Positions 56,918 through 64,000 of a stretch of 64,000 nt of DNA are shown here, in pieces; the stretch's first letter is position 1; every line of letters begins with the position of its first letter. A model generated the notes under the pieces. That model was not told where the DNA came from, did no database searches, and worked only from the letters and a program-made list of their open reading frames with translations. Both the position numbers and the translations under genes were made by a program. The stretch comes from Dichotomicrobium thermohalophilum (GTDB lineage: Bacteria > Pseudomonadota > Alphaproteobacteria > Rhizobiales > Rhodomicrobiaceae): NCBI RefSeq assembly GCF_003550175.1, contig NZ_QXDF01000001.1, positions 706,501 to 770,500 of the forward strand. The letters run 5' to 3'.

Positions 56918-57934
56918 GTGGGCCCTATCGCTCCGCTCCAAAAGACGCTCACGGCCAGCCGTGACATTGACGCCCTCCATAATCTTGTCGATCAGGATAT
57001 GGCGCGCGTCAACCAGATCATTCTGGACAAGGCCCACTCGGACGTGGAGCTGATCCCGAAGCTTGCCCAGCATCTGATCGACTCCGGCGGCAAGCGGCTG
57101 CGTCCGATGCTGACCATTGCCGCGGCCAAGCTCTGCGAGTATCAGGGCGCGGGGCATGTGACGCTCGCCGCGAGTGTCGAGTTCATGCACACCGCTACGC
57201 TGCTCCACGACGACGTCGTGGACGAAAGCGAGATGCGCCGAGGCAAGACCGCCGCGCGCCTGCTGTGGGGCAACGAGGCCAGCGTGCTCGTGGGTGACTA
57301 TCTACTCGGCCAGGCCTTCAAGATGATGGTCGAGGTCGGCTCGCTCGGCGCACTCCGCGTGCTGTCAAACGCTGCTTCGGTGATCGCCGAGGGCGAGGTG
57401 ATGCAGCTCGCTGCGGCCAAGAATCTCGCCACCACGGAAGAGACCTATCACGCCGTCATCAATGCCAAGACGGCGGCGCTGTTCGCCGCGGCTGCAGAAG
57501 TTGGTGCCGTAATCGCCGAGCGCCCGGAGACGGAGGCGCTGGCGCTGCACGAGTTCGGGCGGCATCTGGGCCTGGCGTTTCAACTGATGGACGACGTGCT
57601 GGACTATTCGGGCGAACGCGCGCGGCTGGGCAAGAATGTCGGGGACGACTTCTCCGAAGGCAAGGTGACGCTCCCGGTGATCCTCGCCCATGCGGACGGC
57701 ACGCCGGAGGAACAGGCTTTCTGGCAGCGCACGATCGCCGAGGGCGACATTCAGGACGGTGATCTGGAAACCGCAATGACCCTGATCGCCCGTCACAATG
57801 CCCTGGACCGCACGATGGAGCGGGCGCTCTCGCACGGGGAGCGCGCGACTCGCGCGCTGGACGTATTCCCTGACGGGCCGATCAAGTCCGCGCTGCTTGA
57901 CGCCGTCGGCTTCTCGATTTCCCGCGCCAACTGA
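56918..57934 (+). CDS. ispB: Polyprenyl (octaprenyl/decaprenyl) diphosphate synthase
   Basis: A 338-residue all-helical enzyme that makes the isoprenoid chain of ubiquinone. The first aspartate-rich motif is LLHDDVVDESEMRRG and the second is QLMDDVLDYSG. GGKRLRPMLTIAAAKL and GDYLLGQAFKMMVE are family segments. The GTG start at 56918 follows AAGGAGG by nine bases. Chain length cannot be told from sequence alone; decaprenyl is usual in Alphaproteobacteria. Confidence 0.94.
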   Translation: MGPIAPLQKTLTASRDIDALHNLVDQDMARVNQIILDKAHSDVELIPKLAQHLIDSGGKRLRPMLTIAAAKLCEYQGAGHVTLAASVEFMHTATLLHDDVVDESEMRRGKTAARLLWGNEASVLVGDYLLGQAFKMMVEVGSLGALRVLSNAASVIAEGEVMQLAAAKNLATTEETYHAVINAKTAALFAAAAEVGAVIAERPETEALALHEFGRHLGLAFQLMDDVLDYSGERARLGKNVGDDFSEGKVTLPVILAHADGTPEEQAFWQRTIAEGDIQDGDLETAMTLIARHNALDRTMERALSHGERATRALDVFPDGPIKSALLDAVGFSISRAN

Positions 57935-57937
57935 GCC

Positions 57938-59374
57938 TTACGACGTTCCCGCCAGATGCTGCTCAGGGTCCACCGGGCGCGCGTTCTTGCGTAGCTCGAA
58001 GTGAAGCTGCGGCTTCGTCACCGCCCCGGTGACGCCGGCGCGGGCGATCATCTGGCCGCGCTCGACGGTGTCACAGCGCTTCACCATGATCTGGTCGTTA
58101 TGCGCATAGGCTGACACCCAGCCGTCGGCATGGCGCACCAGCACCAGCTTGCCCAATCCCGTGAGTTCATCGCCGGCATAGACCACGACACCGTTCTCGG
58201 CGGCCTTCACTGGCGTGCCACGCGGCACCGAGATGTTGATGCCGTCGTTGCGCTCGCCGTTCGACTGCTCGCCGAAGCGCGAGATGATCAGGCCGTTCGC
58301 CGGGCGGCGGAAGTTGGCGCCGCTGCGCGCGGGCGGATTTTTCATCAGCGCGCTGCACTCAGCGGCGGATGTCTTTTGCTCGCTGGCGACCTGGCGCTCC
58401 GTGGTCGGTTCGGCGCGCGCGACGCGCTCGGGCTGCTGATCGTTGGAACGCGCAACGCGGCTGGGCTGCCGGCGCTCCGGACGCTGTTCAGGTGCTGGCG
58501 GCGGTGTGACGCGCGCGGCGCGCTGCGGACGGGCGCTGCTGATGCGTTCACGGCGCGGCGCGGGTTGACGCTCGACGCGCGCGGCGCGACGGCGATCGCG
58601 GCTACGGCGCTCCTCGTTGCCCCGATCGGCGCGATAGCGGCGACGATCCTCGCGGCTTTCGAGCCCGAGCAGCAGCGGGTCGGCGTACAGCGCCTCATCG
58701 TCGTAGCGCCGCTCCCGGCGTACCGCATAGCGGCGCTCGCGCGGAGCCTCCCGCGTTTCAGGACGGCGAGGGGCGCGACGGGCCGTGCGACGACGATCGG
58801 GCTCGCGTTCACGGAGTTCGTAGTTTTCGTCAGGGATGTAGAGCGTATCGCCAACGCGGATCAGGCCCGGATCGGTCAGTCCGTTGACCTCCGCCAACTC
58901 GTCGACGCCGACGTCATAGCTGCGGGCGATGCTGTAGAGCGTGTCGCCGTCACGCACGGTATGCGTGGTCCGGCGCGGCGGACGTGGGTCGCGCGCGTAG
59001 GCGGGCTCCGCCCTGCGACGTCGTTCGTATTCGCGCAGCGGCTCGCGATCGTCAGGCAAGCTGCGCGTAACCGGGTCGCCATTCCACTGGGCGCGACGGC
59101 TGCGCAGGTCGCTGCGATCGGCGCCCCGCCAGGATGCAAACCCCTCCTCCGCATACCGCTCTTCATTGTAATGGAGCTGGGCAGTTCGCGATTCTCGGGT
59201 TTCGTAGTCGAAGCGCTGGACCTCCTGACTACAGCCCGCAACGGCTAGCGCGATGATCGCCGCGCAAGTCAGCCGCTTCGCCGGCCGGAAGGGCCGGATG
59301 CGCGCGTCCTTGGACCGAAACCCGGGTTCGCAAACCGCTACGCGAGGACCTGAACTCACCCCAAATCTACTCAT
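57938..59374 (-). CDS. nlpD: NlpD-like LysM/M23 lipoprotein
   Basis: A 478-residue lipoprotein. It has a lipobox (ALAVAGC) after a long leader, a LysM domain near 136-180 (HTVRDGDTLYSIARSYDVGV, GDTLYIP), an Arg/Glu-rich low-complexity linker (about 190-340) and a C-terminal LytM domain. The catalytic H-x3-D of LytM enzymes is replaced by NDGIN, while the second His (HFELRKN) is kept. This degeneracy is typical of NlpD, which activates cell-division amidases rather than cutting peptidoglycan itself. It follows pcm, as in most proteobacteria. Confidence 0.87.
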   Translation of the reverse strand: MSRFGVSSGPRVAVCEPGFRSKDARIRPFRPAKRLTCAAIIALAVAGCSQEVQRFDYETRESRTAQLHYNEERYAEEGFASWRGADRSDLRSRRAQWNGDPVTRSLPDDREPLREYERRRRAEPAYARDPRPPRRTTHTVRDGDTLYSIARSYDVGVDELAEVNGLTDPGLIRVGDTLYIPDENYELREREPDRRRTARRAPRRPETREAPRERRYAVRRERRYDDEALYADPLLLGLESREDRRRYRADRGNEERRSRDRRRAARVERQPAPRRERISSARPQRAARVTPPPAPEQRPERRQPSRVARSNDQQPERVARAEPTTERQVASEQKTSAAECSALMKNPPARSGANFRRPANGLIISRFGEQSNGERNDGINISVPRGTPVKAAENGVVVYAGDELTGLGKLVLVRHADGWVSAYAHNDQIMVKRCDTVERGQMIARAGVTGAVTKPQLHFELRKNARPVDPEQHLAGTS

Positions 59375-59418
59375 CGCCGCCTACTCCTATGCGCTGGGAG
59401 CAGTAAAATGGCGATTGG

Positions 59419-59433
59419 TTAAAACGCGTTTAA
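59419..59433. promoter_or_regulatory. CtrA-type box upstream of nlpD
   Basis: TTAA, seven bases, TTAA (59419-59422 and 59430-59433) is a perfect match to the CtrA consensus TTAA-N7-TTAA. It lies 45-60 bases before the nlpD start, in a place suitable for control of an nlpD promoter. Confidence 0.5.
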
Positions 59434-59465
59434 AAAGGCGCGTTCTTTTGAAACAGAATTCGCTT

Positions 59466-60104
59466 TCAAGTTGAAGAAGGGCTGGCCCGCAACAGCGGGA
59501 CAAACTGGACCGGCAGCAGGCGCGTGTGGCGCGCTTTGCCCCCCTCCTTGAAGACCTCGGTGAGGAACTGGCCGTCCTCGCTTTCCAGCGGAATGATCAT
59601 GCGTCCGCCCTCGGCAAGCTGGGCAAAAAGGGGTGCGGGCACCTCAGGCGCAGCGGCCGTGACGATGATCCGCTCGCACTCGCCGCCGTCTGGCCAGCCC
59701 TGCCAGCCGTCGCCCAGAAGTGCCGTAATGTTGGTCAGGCCCAGCGCCTTGAACCGTGCCTCGGCCGCGCGCAAGAGCGGCTCGTGGTATTCCAGCGTGA
59801 ATACTTCGCGGAAAACGTGCGCGAGGATGGCGGTCTGGTAGCCGGAGCCGGTCCCGATCTCCAGGACGGCGCGCGACGAGTCGGGACCGAGCTTCTCGGT
59901 CATGTAGGCGACGATGAAAGGCTGGGAGATGGTCTGGCCGCAGGCGATCGGCAGAGCCGTGTCGCCGTAAGCGTTATCGGCGAAGTCGGCCGAGACGAAC
60001 ATCTCGCGCGGGACGCGCTCGAAGGCGTTCAGCACACGCACGTCCGTTATCCCACGCCGGCGAAGATGCAGCACCAACTCCATACGGGTGAGGGCGTCGG
60101 TCAT
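59466..60104 (-). CDS. pcm: Protein-L-isoaspartate O-methyltransferase
   Basis: A 212-residue SAM enzyme that repairs isoaspartyl residues. It has PREMFVSADFADNAYGDTALPI, QTISQPFIVAYMTEKL and the SAM motif VLEIGTGSGYQTAILA. It lies between surE and nlpD, the conserved order in proteobacteria. The length is normal. Confidence 0.95.
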   Translation of the reverse strand: MTDALTRMELVLHLRRRGITDVRVLNAFERVPREMFVSADFADNAYGDTALPIACGQTISQPFIVAYMTEKLGPDSSRAVLEIGTGSGYQTAILAHVFREVFTLEYHEPLLRAAEARFKALGLTNITALLGDGWQGWPDGGECERIIVTAAAPEVPAPLFAQLAEGGRMIIPLESEDGQFLTEVFKEGGKARHTRLLPVQFVPLLRASPSST

Positions 60105-60134
60105 GGCCCTGTCTCCTCTGACGCGGCGAACGCA

Positions 60135-60911
60135 TCAGACTTCTTCGCCGCTGCGAAACGCCTCGCGCAGGCGCTCCTTGGTCGGCTGATCCGTCATGTT
60201 GACGTTGAGGGGCGTGACGGAGATGTGCCCAAGCTGGAGCGCGCGCAGATCGGTGCCGCTGCCCGGCGGCGACAGGCGCTCCTTGAAGCCGAGCCAGTAA
60301 TACGGGTTGCCGCGCGTATCAAGCCGGTCCTCAATCTGGAGGAAGTCCGCGTCCCGCTTGCCCTGTTCGGTGATAACAACCTCGCCGGCATCTTCCGGGT
60401 CCCGGTCGGGGAAGTTCACATTCATCAGGACGCCCCTGGGCCAGTCGATTTCCAGGAGCCGGCGGATCAGGTCCGGGCCAAGCTTCATGGGCGTCTCCCA
60501 GCGTGCGGTCCCCGGCTCGCTGAACTTGATTGACAGGCTCAGTGCAATCGACGGGATGCCGAGCAGCGTACCCTCGATCGCCCCGGCAATGGTGCCACTG
60601 TAGGTTACGTCGTCGGCCATGTTCTGGCCCGCGTTGACCCCGGAGAGAACAAGGTCGGGACGGTGATCGCTCAGCAGGAACCGGACCCCCATGATGACGC
60701 AGTCTGTCGGCGTGCCTTTGACCGCATAGGTTCGCTCCTGCAACTTGCGCAGGCGCATCGGCTCGTGAAGCGTCAGGGAGTGGGACGCCCCGCTCTGGTC
60801 GGTTTCGGGCGCGACCACCCAGATATCATCGCTCAGCTCGCCCGCGATGGCTTGAAGCACATCAAGACCCGGCGCTTCCACGCCGTCATCGTTCGTCAGC
60901 AAAATTCGCAT
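60135..60911 (-). CDS. surE: 5'/3'-nucleotidase SurE
   Basis: A 258-residue metal-dependent phosphatase of stationary-phase survival. The start RILLTNDDGVEAPG gives the metal-binding Asp8 and Asp9; the Ser and Asn ligands are in TDQSGASHSLTL and LSGVNAGQNMADD. It follows serS after 24 bases and precedes pcm. Confidence 0.96.
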   Translation of the reverse strand: MRILLTNDDGVEAPGLDVLQAIAGELSDDIWVVAPETDQSGASHSLTLHEPMRLRKLQERTYAVKGTPTDCVIMGVRFLLSDHRPDLVLSGVNAGQNMADDVTYSGTIAGAIEGTLLGIPSIALSLSIKFSEPGTARWETPMKLGPDLIRRLLEIDWPRGVLMNVNFPDRDPEDAGEVVITEQGKRDADFLQIEDRLDTRGNPYYWLGFKERLSPPGSGTDLRALQLGHISVTPLNVNMTDQPTKERLREAFRSGEEV

Positions 60912-60935
60912 TTGTTCTCCGGGGCAGTCGCGGCG

Positions 60936-62213
60936 TCACGCCGTTTCGATCCGATCCAGCCCGTTCATATAGGGTTGCAACGCCTCCGGCACACGCACGC
61001 TGCCATCCGATTCCTGACAATTTTCCAGAATCGCGACCATCGTGCGTCCGACCGCCAGCCCTGAGCCATTCAGCGTGTGGACAAACCGCAAGTCCTTCTC
61101 GCCGGCCCGGTAGCGCGCGTTCATGCGCCGCGCCTGAAACTCGCCGCAGACCGAGCAGGAAGAAATCTCACGGTAGCGCGCCTGCCCCGGCAGCCACACC
61201 TCGATGTCGTAAGTCTTGCGCGCGGCAAAGCCCATGTCGCCCGTGCACAGGGTCATGATGCGGTAGGGCAGGCCGAGACGCTTGAGGATTTCCTCCGCGC
61301 AGGATGTCATGCGCTCCAACTCGTCGAGCGACTGGTCCGGCGTGGTGATCGAGACCAGTTCCACCTTGGAAAACTGGTGCTGGCGGATCAGGCCGCGCGT
61401 GTCCTTGCCAGCCGCGCCGGCTTCGGCGCGGAAGCACGGCGTCCATGCGGTGAAGCGCATCGGCAGCTCGTCCTCGCCGACGGTGCTCTCGCGCACGAGA
61501 TTGGTCAGCGAGACTTCAGCCGTAGGGATTAGCCAATAGCCGTCCTCCGTGTGGAAAAGGTCCTCGGCGAACTTCGGAAGCTGACCCGTGCCGAACATCG
61601 CGTCATCGCGCACGAGAAAGGGCGGGATTACCTCGTTGTAGCCGAACTCGGCGGTGTGGATGTCGAGCATGAAAGCGGCAAGCGCCCGCTCCATCCGCGC
61701 CAGATCCCGCCGCAGCACGGCGAAGCGCGAGCCGGAGAGCTTCGCCGCGGTCTCGAAGTCCATCTGCCCGAGCCCCTCGCCGATGTCGAAATGCTCCTTC
61801 GGCGTGAAGTCGAACCCCGGCTTTTCGCCCCATTCGCGCACGAGCACGTTGTCGGTCTCGTCCTCGCCGACCGGGACGTCGTCGAGCGGCAGGTTGGGGA
61901 TCGCGGCGAGTGCTTCGTTGAGCCTGGCTTCAGCCTGGCGCAATTCTTCCTCGCCCTCCTGCAGCCTGGTTTTCAGGCTGGCGACCTCGTCCATCAACGC
62001 CGTGGCGCGTGCCTCGTCGCCACTGGCCTTTGCCTTGCCGATTTCCTTGGAGGCGGCGTTGCGCCGGGTCTGCGCTTCCTGCAGCCGGGTGACGATGCCC
62101 CGGCGCGCGTCATCGAGCGCGATGATCTCGGCGGAATGGGGTTCCAGACCGCGCTTGGCGAGCCCCGCATCGAACGCTTCGGGGTTCTCCCGTATCCATT
62201 TCGGATCGAACAC
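60936..62213 (-). CDS. serS: Seryl-tRNA synthetase
   Basis: A 425-residue class II synthetase with an N-terminal coiled-coil arm (about 30-105), motif 2 ([21 protein letters not shown]) and motif 3 (MNGLDRIE end with [14 protein letters not shown]). The start is a GTG at 62213, with GAGGGG upstream at eight bases, giving [18 protein letters not shown], which is the normal N-terminus; a longer frame to 62411 is rejected. It precedes surE. Confidence 0.96.
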   Translation of the reverse strand: MFDPKWIRENPEAFDAGLAKRGLEPHSAEIIALDDARRGIVTRLQEAQTRRNAASKEIGKAKASGDEARATALMDEVASLKTRLQEGEEELRQAEARLNEALAAIPNLPLDDVPVGEDETDNVLVREWGEKPGFDFTPKEHFDIGEGLGQMDFETAAKLSGSRFAVLRRDLARMERALAAFMLDIHTAEFGYNEVIPPFLVRDDAMFGTGQLPKFAEDLFHTEDGYWLIPTAEVSLTNLVRESTVGEDELPMRFTAWTPCFRAEAGAAGKDTRGLIRQHQFSKVELVSITTPDQSLDELERMTSCAEEILKRLGLPYRIMTLCTGDMGFAARKTYDIEVWLPGQARYREISSCSVCGEFQARRMNARYRAGEKDLRFVHTLNGSGLAVGRTMVAILENCQESDGSVRVPEALQPYMNGLDRIETA

Positions 62214-62361
62214 GTCTCTTGCCCCCTCGATTTTGTGTGGGACCGGTGGCGGCCCGTCGCGCGCGAGAAGCGCCGGGCCGGCGAATTTGGCCACAGCTAT
62301 AAGCCGCGTGAGGCCGCGCGTCCAGCGGGGTTCAGGATTTCGGTTTGGTCGCGATCCGGGA

Positions 62362-63159
62362 TCAGTCGACGTCCGCGTCGGGCGCGGCCTCGGCGCGCTT
62401 GCGCTCGGCATAGGCGACCGAGATGATCGAAAGCTCGTAGAGGAGGATCGTCGGCAGCGCGAGACCGATCTGGCTGATCGGGTCAGGTGGCGTCAGGAAA
62501 GCCGCGGCCGCGAAAACGCCCACGATGGCGTATTTGCGCTTGCGGCGAAGGCCGTCTGCGTTGACCAGCCCCGCCCGGCCCATCAGCGTGAGGAGCACCG
62601 GAAGCTGGAAGCAGAAGCCGAAGGCGAGGATCAGCGTCATGATCAGCGAAAGATATTCGCTGACCCGCGCGGTGAGCTGAATTTTCACCTGCGCATCGCC
62701 GGTCTGCTGCATCGACAGGAAGAACTGCATCGCCAGCGGCATGACGACGAAGTAGACCAGCGCAGCGCCGACGAGGAACAGAGCCGGTGTTGCGATCAGA
62801 AAGGGCAGGAAGGCCTTGCGCTCATGCCGGTAAAGGCCGGGCGCGACGAACATGTAGAGCTGCACGGCGATGATCGGGAAGGCGAGAAAGATCGCCCCGA
62901 ACAACGCCACCTTGAGCTGCGTGAAGAAGAACTCCTGCGGTGCGGTGTAGATCATGTCGATCGGCACGTCCCGACCGACCGCCCATTGATACGGCACCAG
63001 CAGCAGGTTGTAGATTTCCGTGGCGAACGTGAAACACAGGACGAAGCCGACCAGGATCGCGACGACCGCCCACATCAGCCGCTGGCGCAGCTCGATCAAA
63101 TGCTCGATGAGCGGCGCCTTGCTGGCATCGATGTCGTTGATGTCGTCCCGCTGGGCCAC
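62362..63159 (-). CDS. tatC: Sec-independent protein translocase TatC
   Basis: A 265-residue six-helix membrane protein that receives twin-arginine signal peptides. Family hallmarks are [41 protein letters not shown] and [18 protein letters not shown]. The C-terminus is hydrophilic. It follows tatB after 18 bases. The Tat pathway is used by at least one gene here, the ABC binding protein at 2952. Confidence 0.96.
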   Translation of the reverse strand: MAQRDDINDIDASKAPLIEHLIELRQRLMWAVVAILVGFVLCFTFATEIYNLLLVPYQWAVGRDVPIDMIYTAPQEFFFTQLKVALFGAIFLAFPIIAVQLYMFVAPGLYRHERKAFLPFLIATPALFLVGAALVYFVVMPLAMQFFLSMQQTGDAQVKIQLTARVSEYLSLIMTLILAFGFCFQLPVLLTLMGRAGLVNADGLRRKRKYAIVGVFAAAAFLTPPDPISQIGLALPTILLYELSIISVAYAERKRAEAAPDADVD

Positions 63160-63177
63160 CGGCCTGTCTCCGAAAGG

Positions 63178-63708
63178 TTAGCTCACCGCATCCTTGGCTT
63201 CGGCGGCGCCATTGGCGTTGCGATTGCCGACGGGTTTCGGGTCGCCGCGCGGCTGCTCTTGCGCCGGCTGCGGCTCGGCGGGACCGGGCTCGGAAGCGGA
63301 TTGGTCCGTCTGCGCGGGCTGCTCGGTCTTGGCCGCGCTCTCCGGCTCCGCCAGAAGGTCACCTTCCGATGGCTGGCTGGTGCTGGTGTCGCCTGAAGAC
63401 GCGGTCTGCCCGCCACTCGCGGTACCGGCGCTTCGTGTCGGGTTGTCGCTGAAGGTGCTCTCGATCTCGTTGCGGATCTGGTTGGCCGGATTGAGATCGC
63501 TCATCTTCTTCATGTCGTTACGGACTTCGTCCATGCCCGCTTCGCGCATCGATTCATTGAACTGACGACGGAACTCGTCGGCCTGTCGGCGCATCTTGCC
63601 GACCGCCTGCCCCAGCGAATAGAGCATGCGCGGGAGGTCCTTGGGCCCCACGATCAGGATCGCGATGACCGCCAAGACCAGAAGTTCCGTCCAACCGATG
63701 TCAAACAT
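63178..63708 (-). CDS. tatB: Sec-independent protein translocase TatB
   Basis: A 176-residue protein with the TatB N-terminus MFDIGWTELLVLAVIAILIV GPKDLPRM, an amphipathic helix (LYSLGQAVGKMRRQADEF) and a long Glu/Pro/Ser/Gln-rich cytoplasmic tail (from about residue 85). It lies between tatA and tatC. Confidence 0.94.
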   Translation of the reverse strand: MFDIGWTELLVLAVIAILIVGPKDLPRMLYSLGQAVGKMRRQADEFRRQFNESMREAGMDEVRNDMKKMSDLNPANQIRNEIESTFSDNPTRSAGTASGGQTASSGDTSTSQPSEGDLLAEPESAAKTEQPAQTDQSASEPGPAEPQPAQEQPRGDPKPVGNRNANGAAEAKDAVS

Positions 63709-63818
63709 GAAGAGCGATACCCGCTAAAAGACCGATCCGCGCGCCGAACGGCTGTCGCCGCCGGAGCGCCAACGCGTGTTGTGCACCCGTGCCGCGGGGG
63801 CCGGTGCCGGCGTCAGCC

Positions 63819-64000
63819 CTAGCTGCTGGTGTTGGCCTCTTCACGCGTGTGCCGCTTCGTCTCGGCGTCGCTTCCGGCGTCGTGCTCGATGGACTTGTGA
63901 GCCGTTTCGGACTTCTCTTCGTCTTCCGAGATCCCCTTCTTGAAGCTCTTGATGCCCTTCGCGACATCGCCCATCAGCTCAGAGATCTTGCCCCGACCAA
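63819..64000 (-). CDS. tatA: Sec-independent protein translocase TatA, 3' part
   Basis: The last 60 codons of tatA; the start lies beyond the right edge. The readable part begins [20 protein letters not shown], the conserved end of the TatA amphipathic helix, and continues into an acidic tail ending TREEANTSS. TatA multimers form the transport pore. It is the first gene of tatA-tatB-tatC on the - strand, with a 110-base gap to tatB. Confidence 0.9.
   Translation of the reverse strand, partial: GRGKISELMGDVAKGIKSFKKGISEDEEKSETAHKSIEHDAGSDAETKRHTREEANTSS

Overview
The window is a GC-rich stretch of chromosome from an alphaproteobacterium. The evidence is the set of neighbours: DUF1150 beside an Hsp20 gene, a small DUF6446-type gene between glyQ and glyS, the tatA-tatB-tatC-serS-surE-pcm-nlpD run, and DUF815-yajC-secD-secF-Mth938-squalene/phytoene synthase-trmFO. 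I do not commit to an order or genus. No rRNA, tRNA, CRISPR array, transposase or prophage gene was seen.

Left part (1-11.1 kb, + strand): the 3' end of gltB and gltD (glutamate synthase), a complete branched-chain-amino-acid-type ABC importer (Tat-exported binding protein, two permeases, two ATPases), then an nfeD/slipin membrane pair and a membrane-anchored nuclease-like protein.

The catabolic heart (11.1-27.4 kb) has two units that meet tail to tail and share the CTAG that forms both stop codons. From the left comes a betaine-demethylation module: a P5C-reductase-like gene and a TetR regulator on the - strand, and divergently a DgcA-like FMN/Fe-S/FAD demethylase, a GbcA-like Rieske oxygenase and a GbcB-like reductase. 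From the right comes a carbon-phosphorus lyase operon on the - strand, in the order lysR, a PhnZ/TmpB-type HD-domain diiron oxygenase, phnG, H, I, J, K, L. Divergent from lysR is a phosphonate importer, phnC-phnD-phnE1-phnE2, preceded by a good candidate Pho box. PhnF, phnM and phnN are not in the window. Because TmpB-type enzymes release glycine betaine from a phosphonate, the two units may together be an organophosphonate route (Pi plus glycine betaine, then successive demethylation). This is inference.

Middle (27.4-41.3 kb): a zinc metallopeptidase, DUF1150 and hsp20 (with a clear RpoH-type promoter), ispG, a complete TRAP transporter, a 27-codon small membrane-protein ORF, a secreted cysteine protein of unknown function, an MMPL/RND exporter, a ferric-iron ABC importer (binding protein and permease, no ATPase) and a YdjM-like membrane protein.

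Right part (41.3-64 kb): mostly housekeeping genes. These are a DUF815 ATPase, yajC-secD-secF, Mth938-like, squalene/phytoene synthase, trmFO, a transglutaminase-like lipoprotein, an orphan ParA-like ATPase with a small unknown partner, glyS/DUF6446/glyQ, an S49 peptidase, a TrmN6-like methyltransferase, DUF2007, a polyprenyl diphosphate synthase, nlpD, pcm, surE, serS, tatC, tatB and the 3' end of tatA, which runs off the window.
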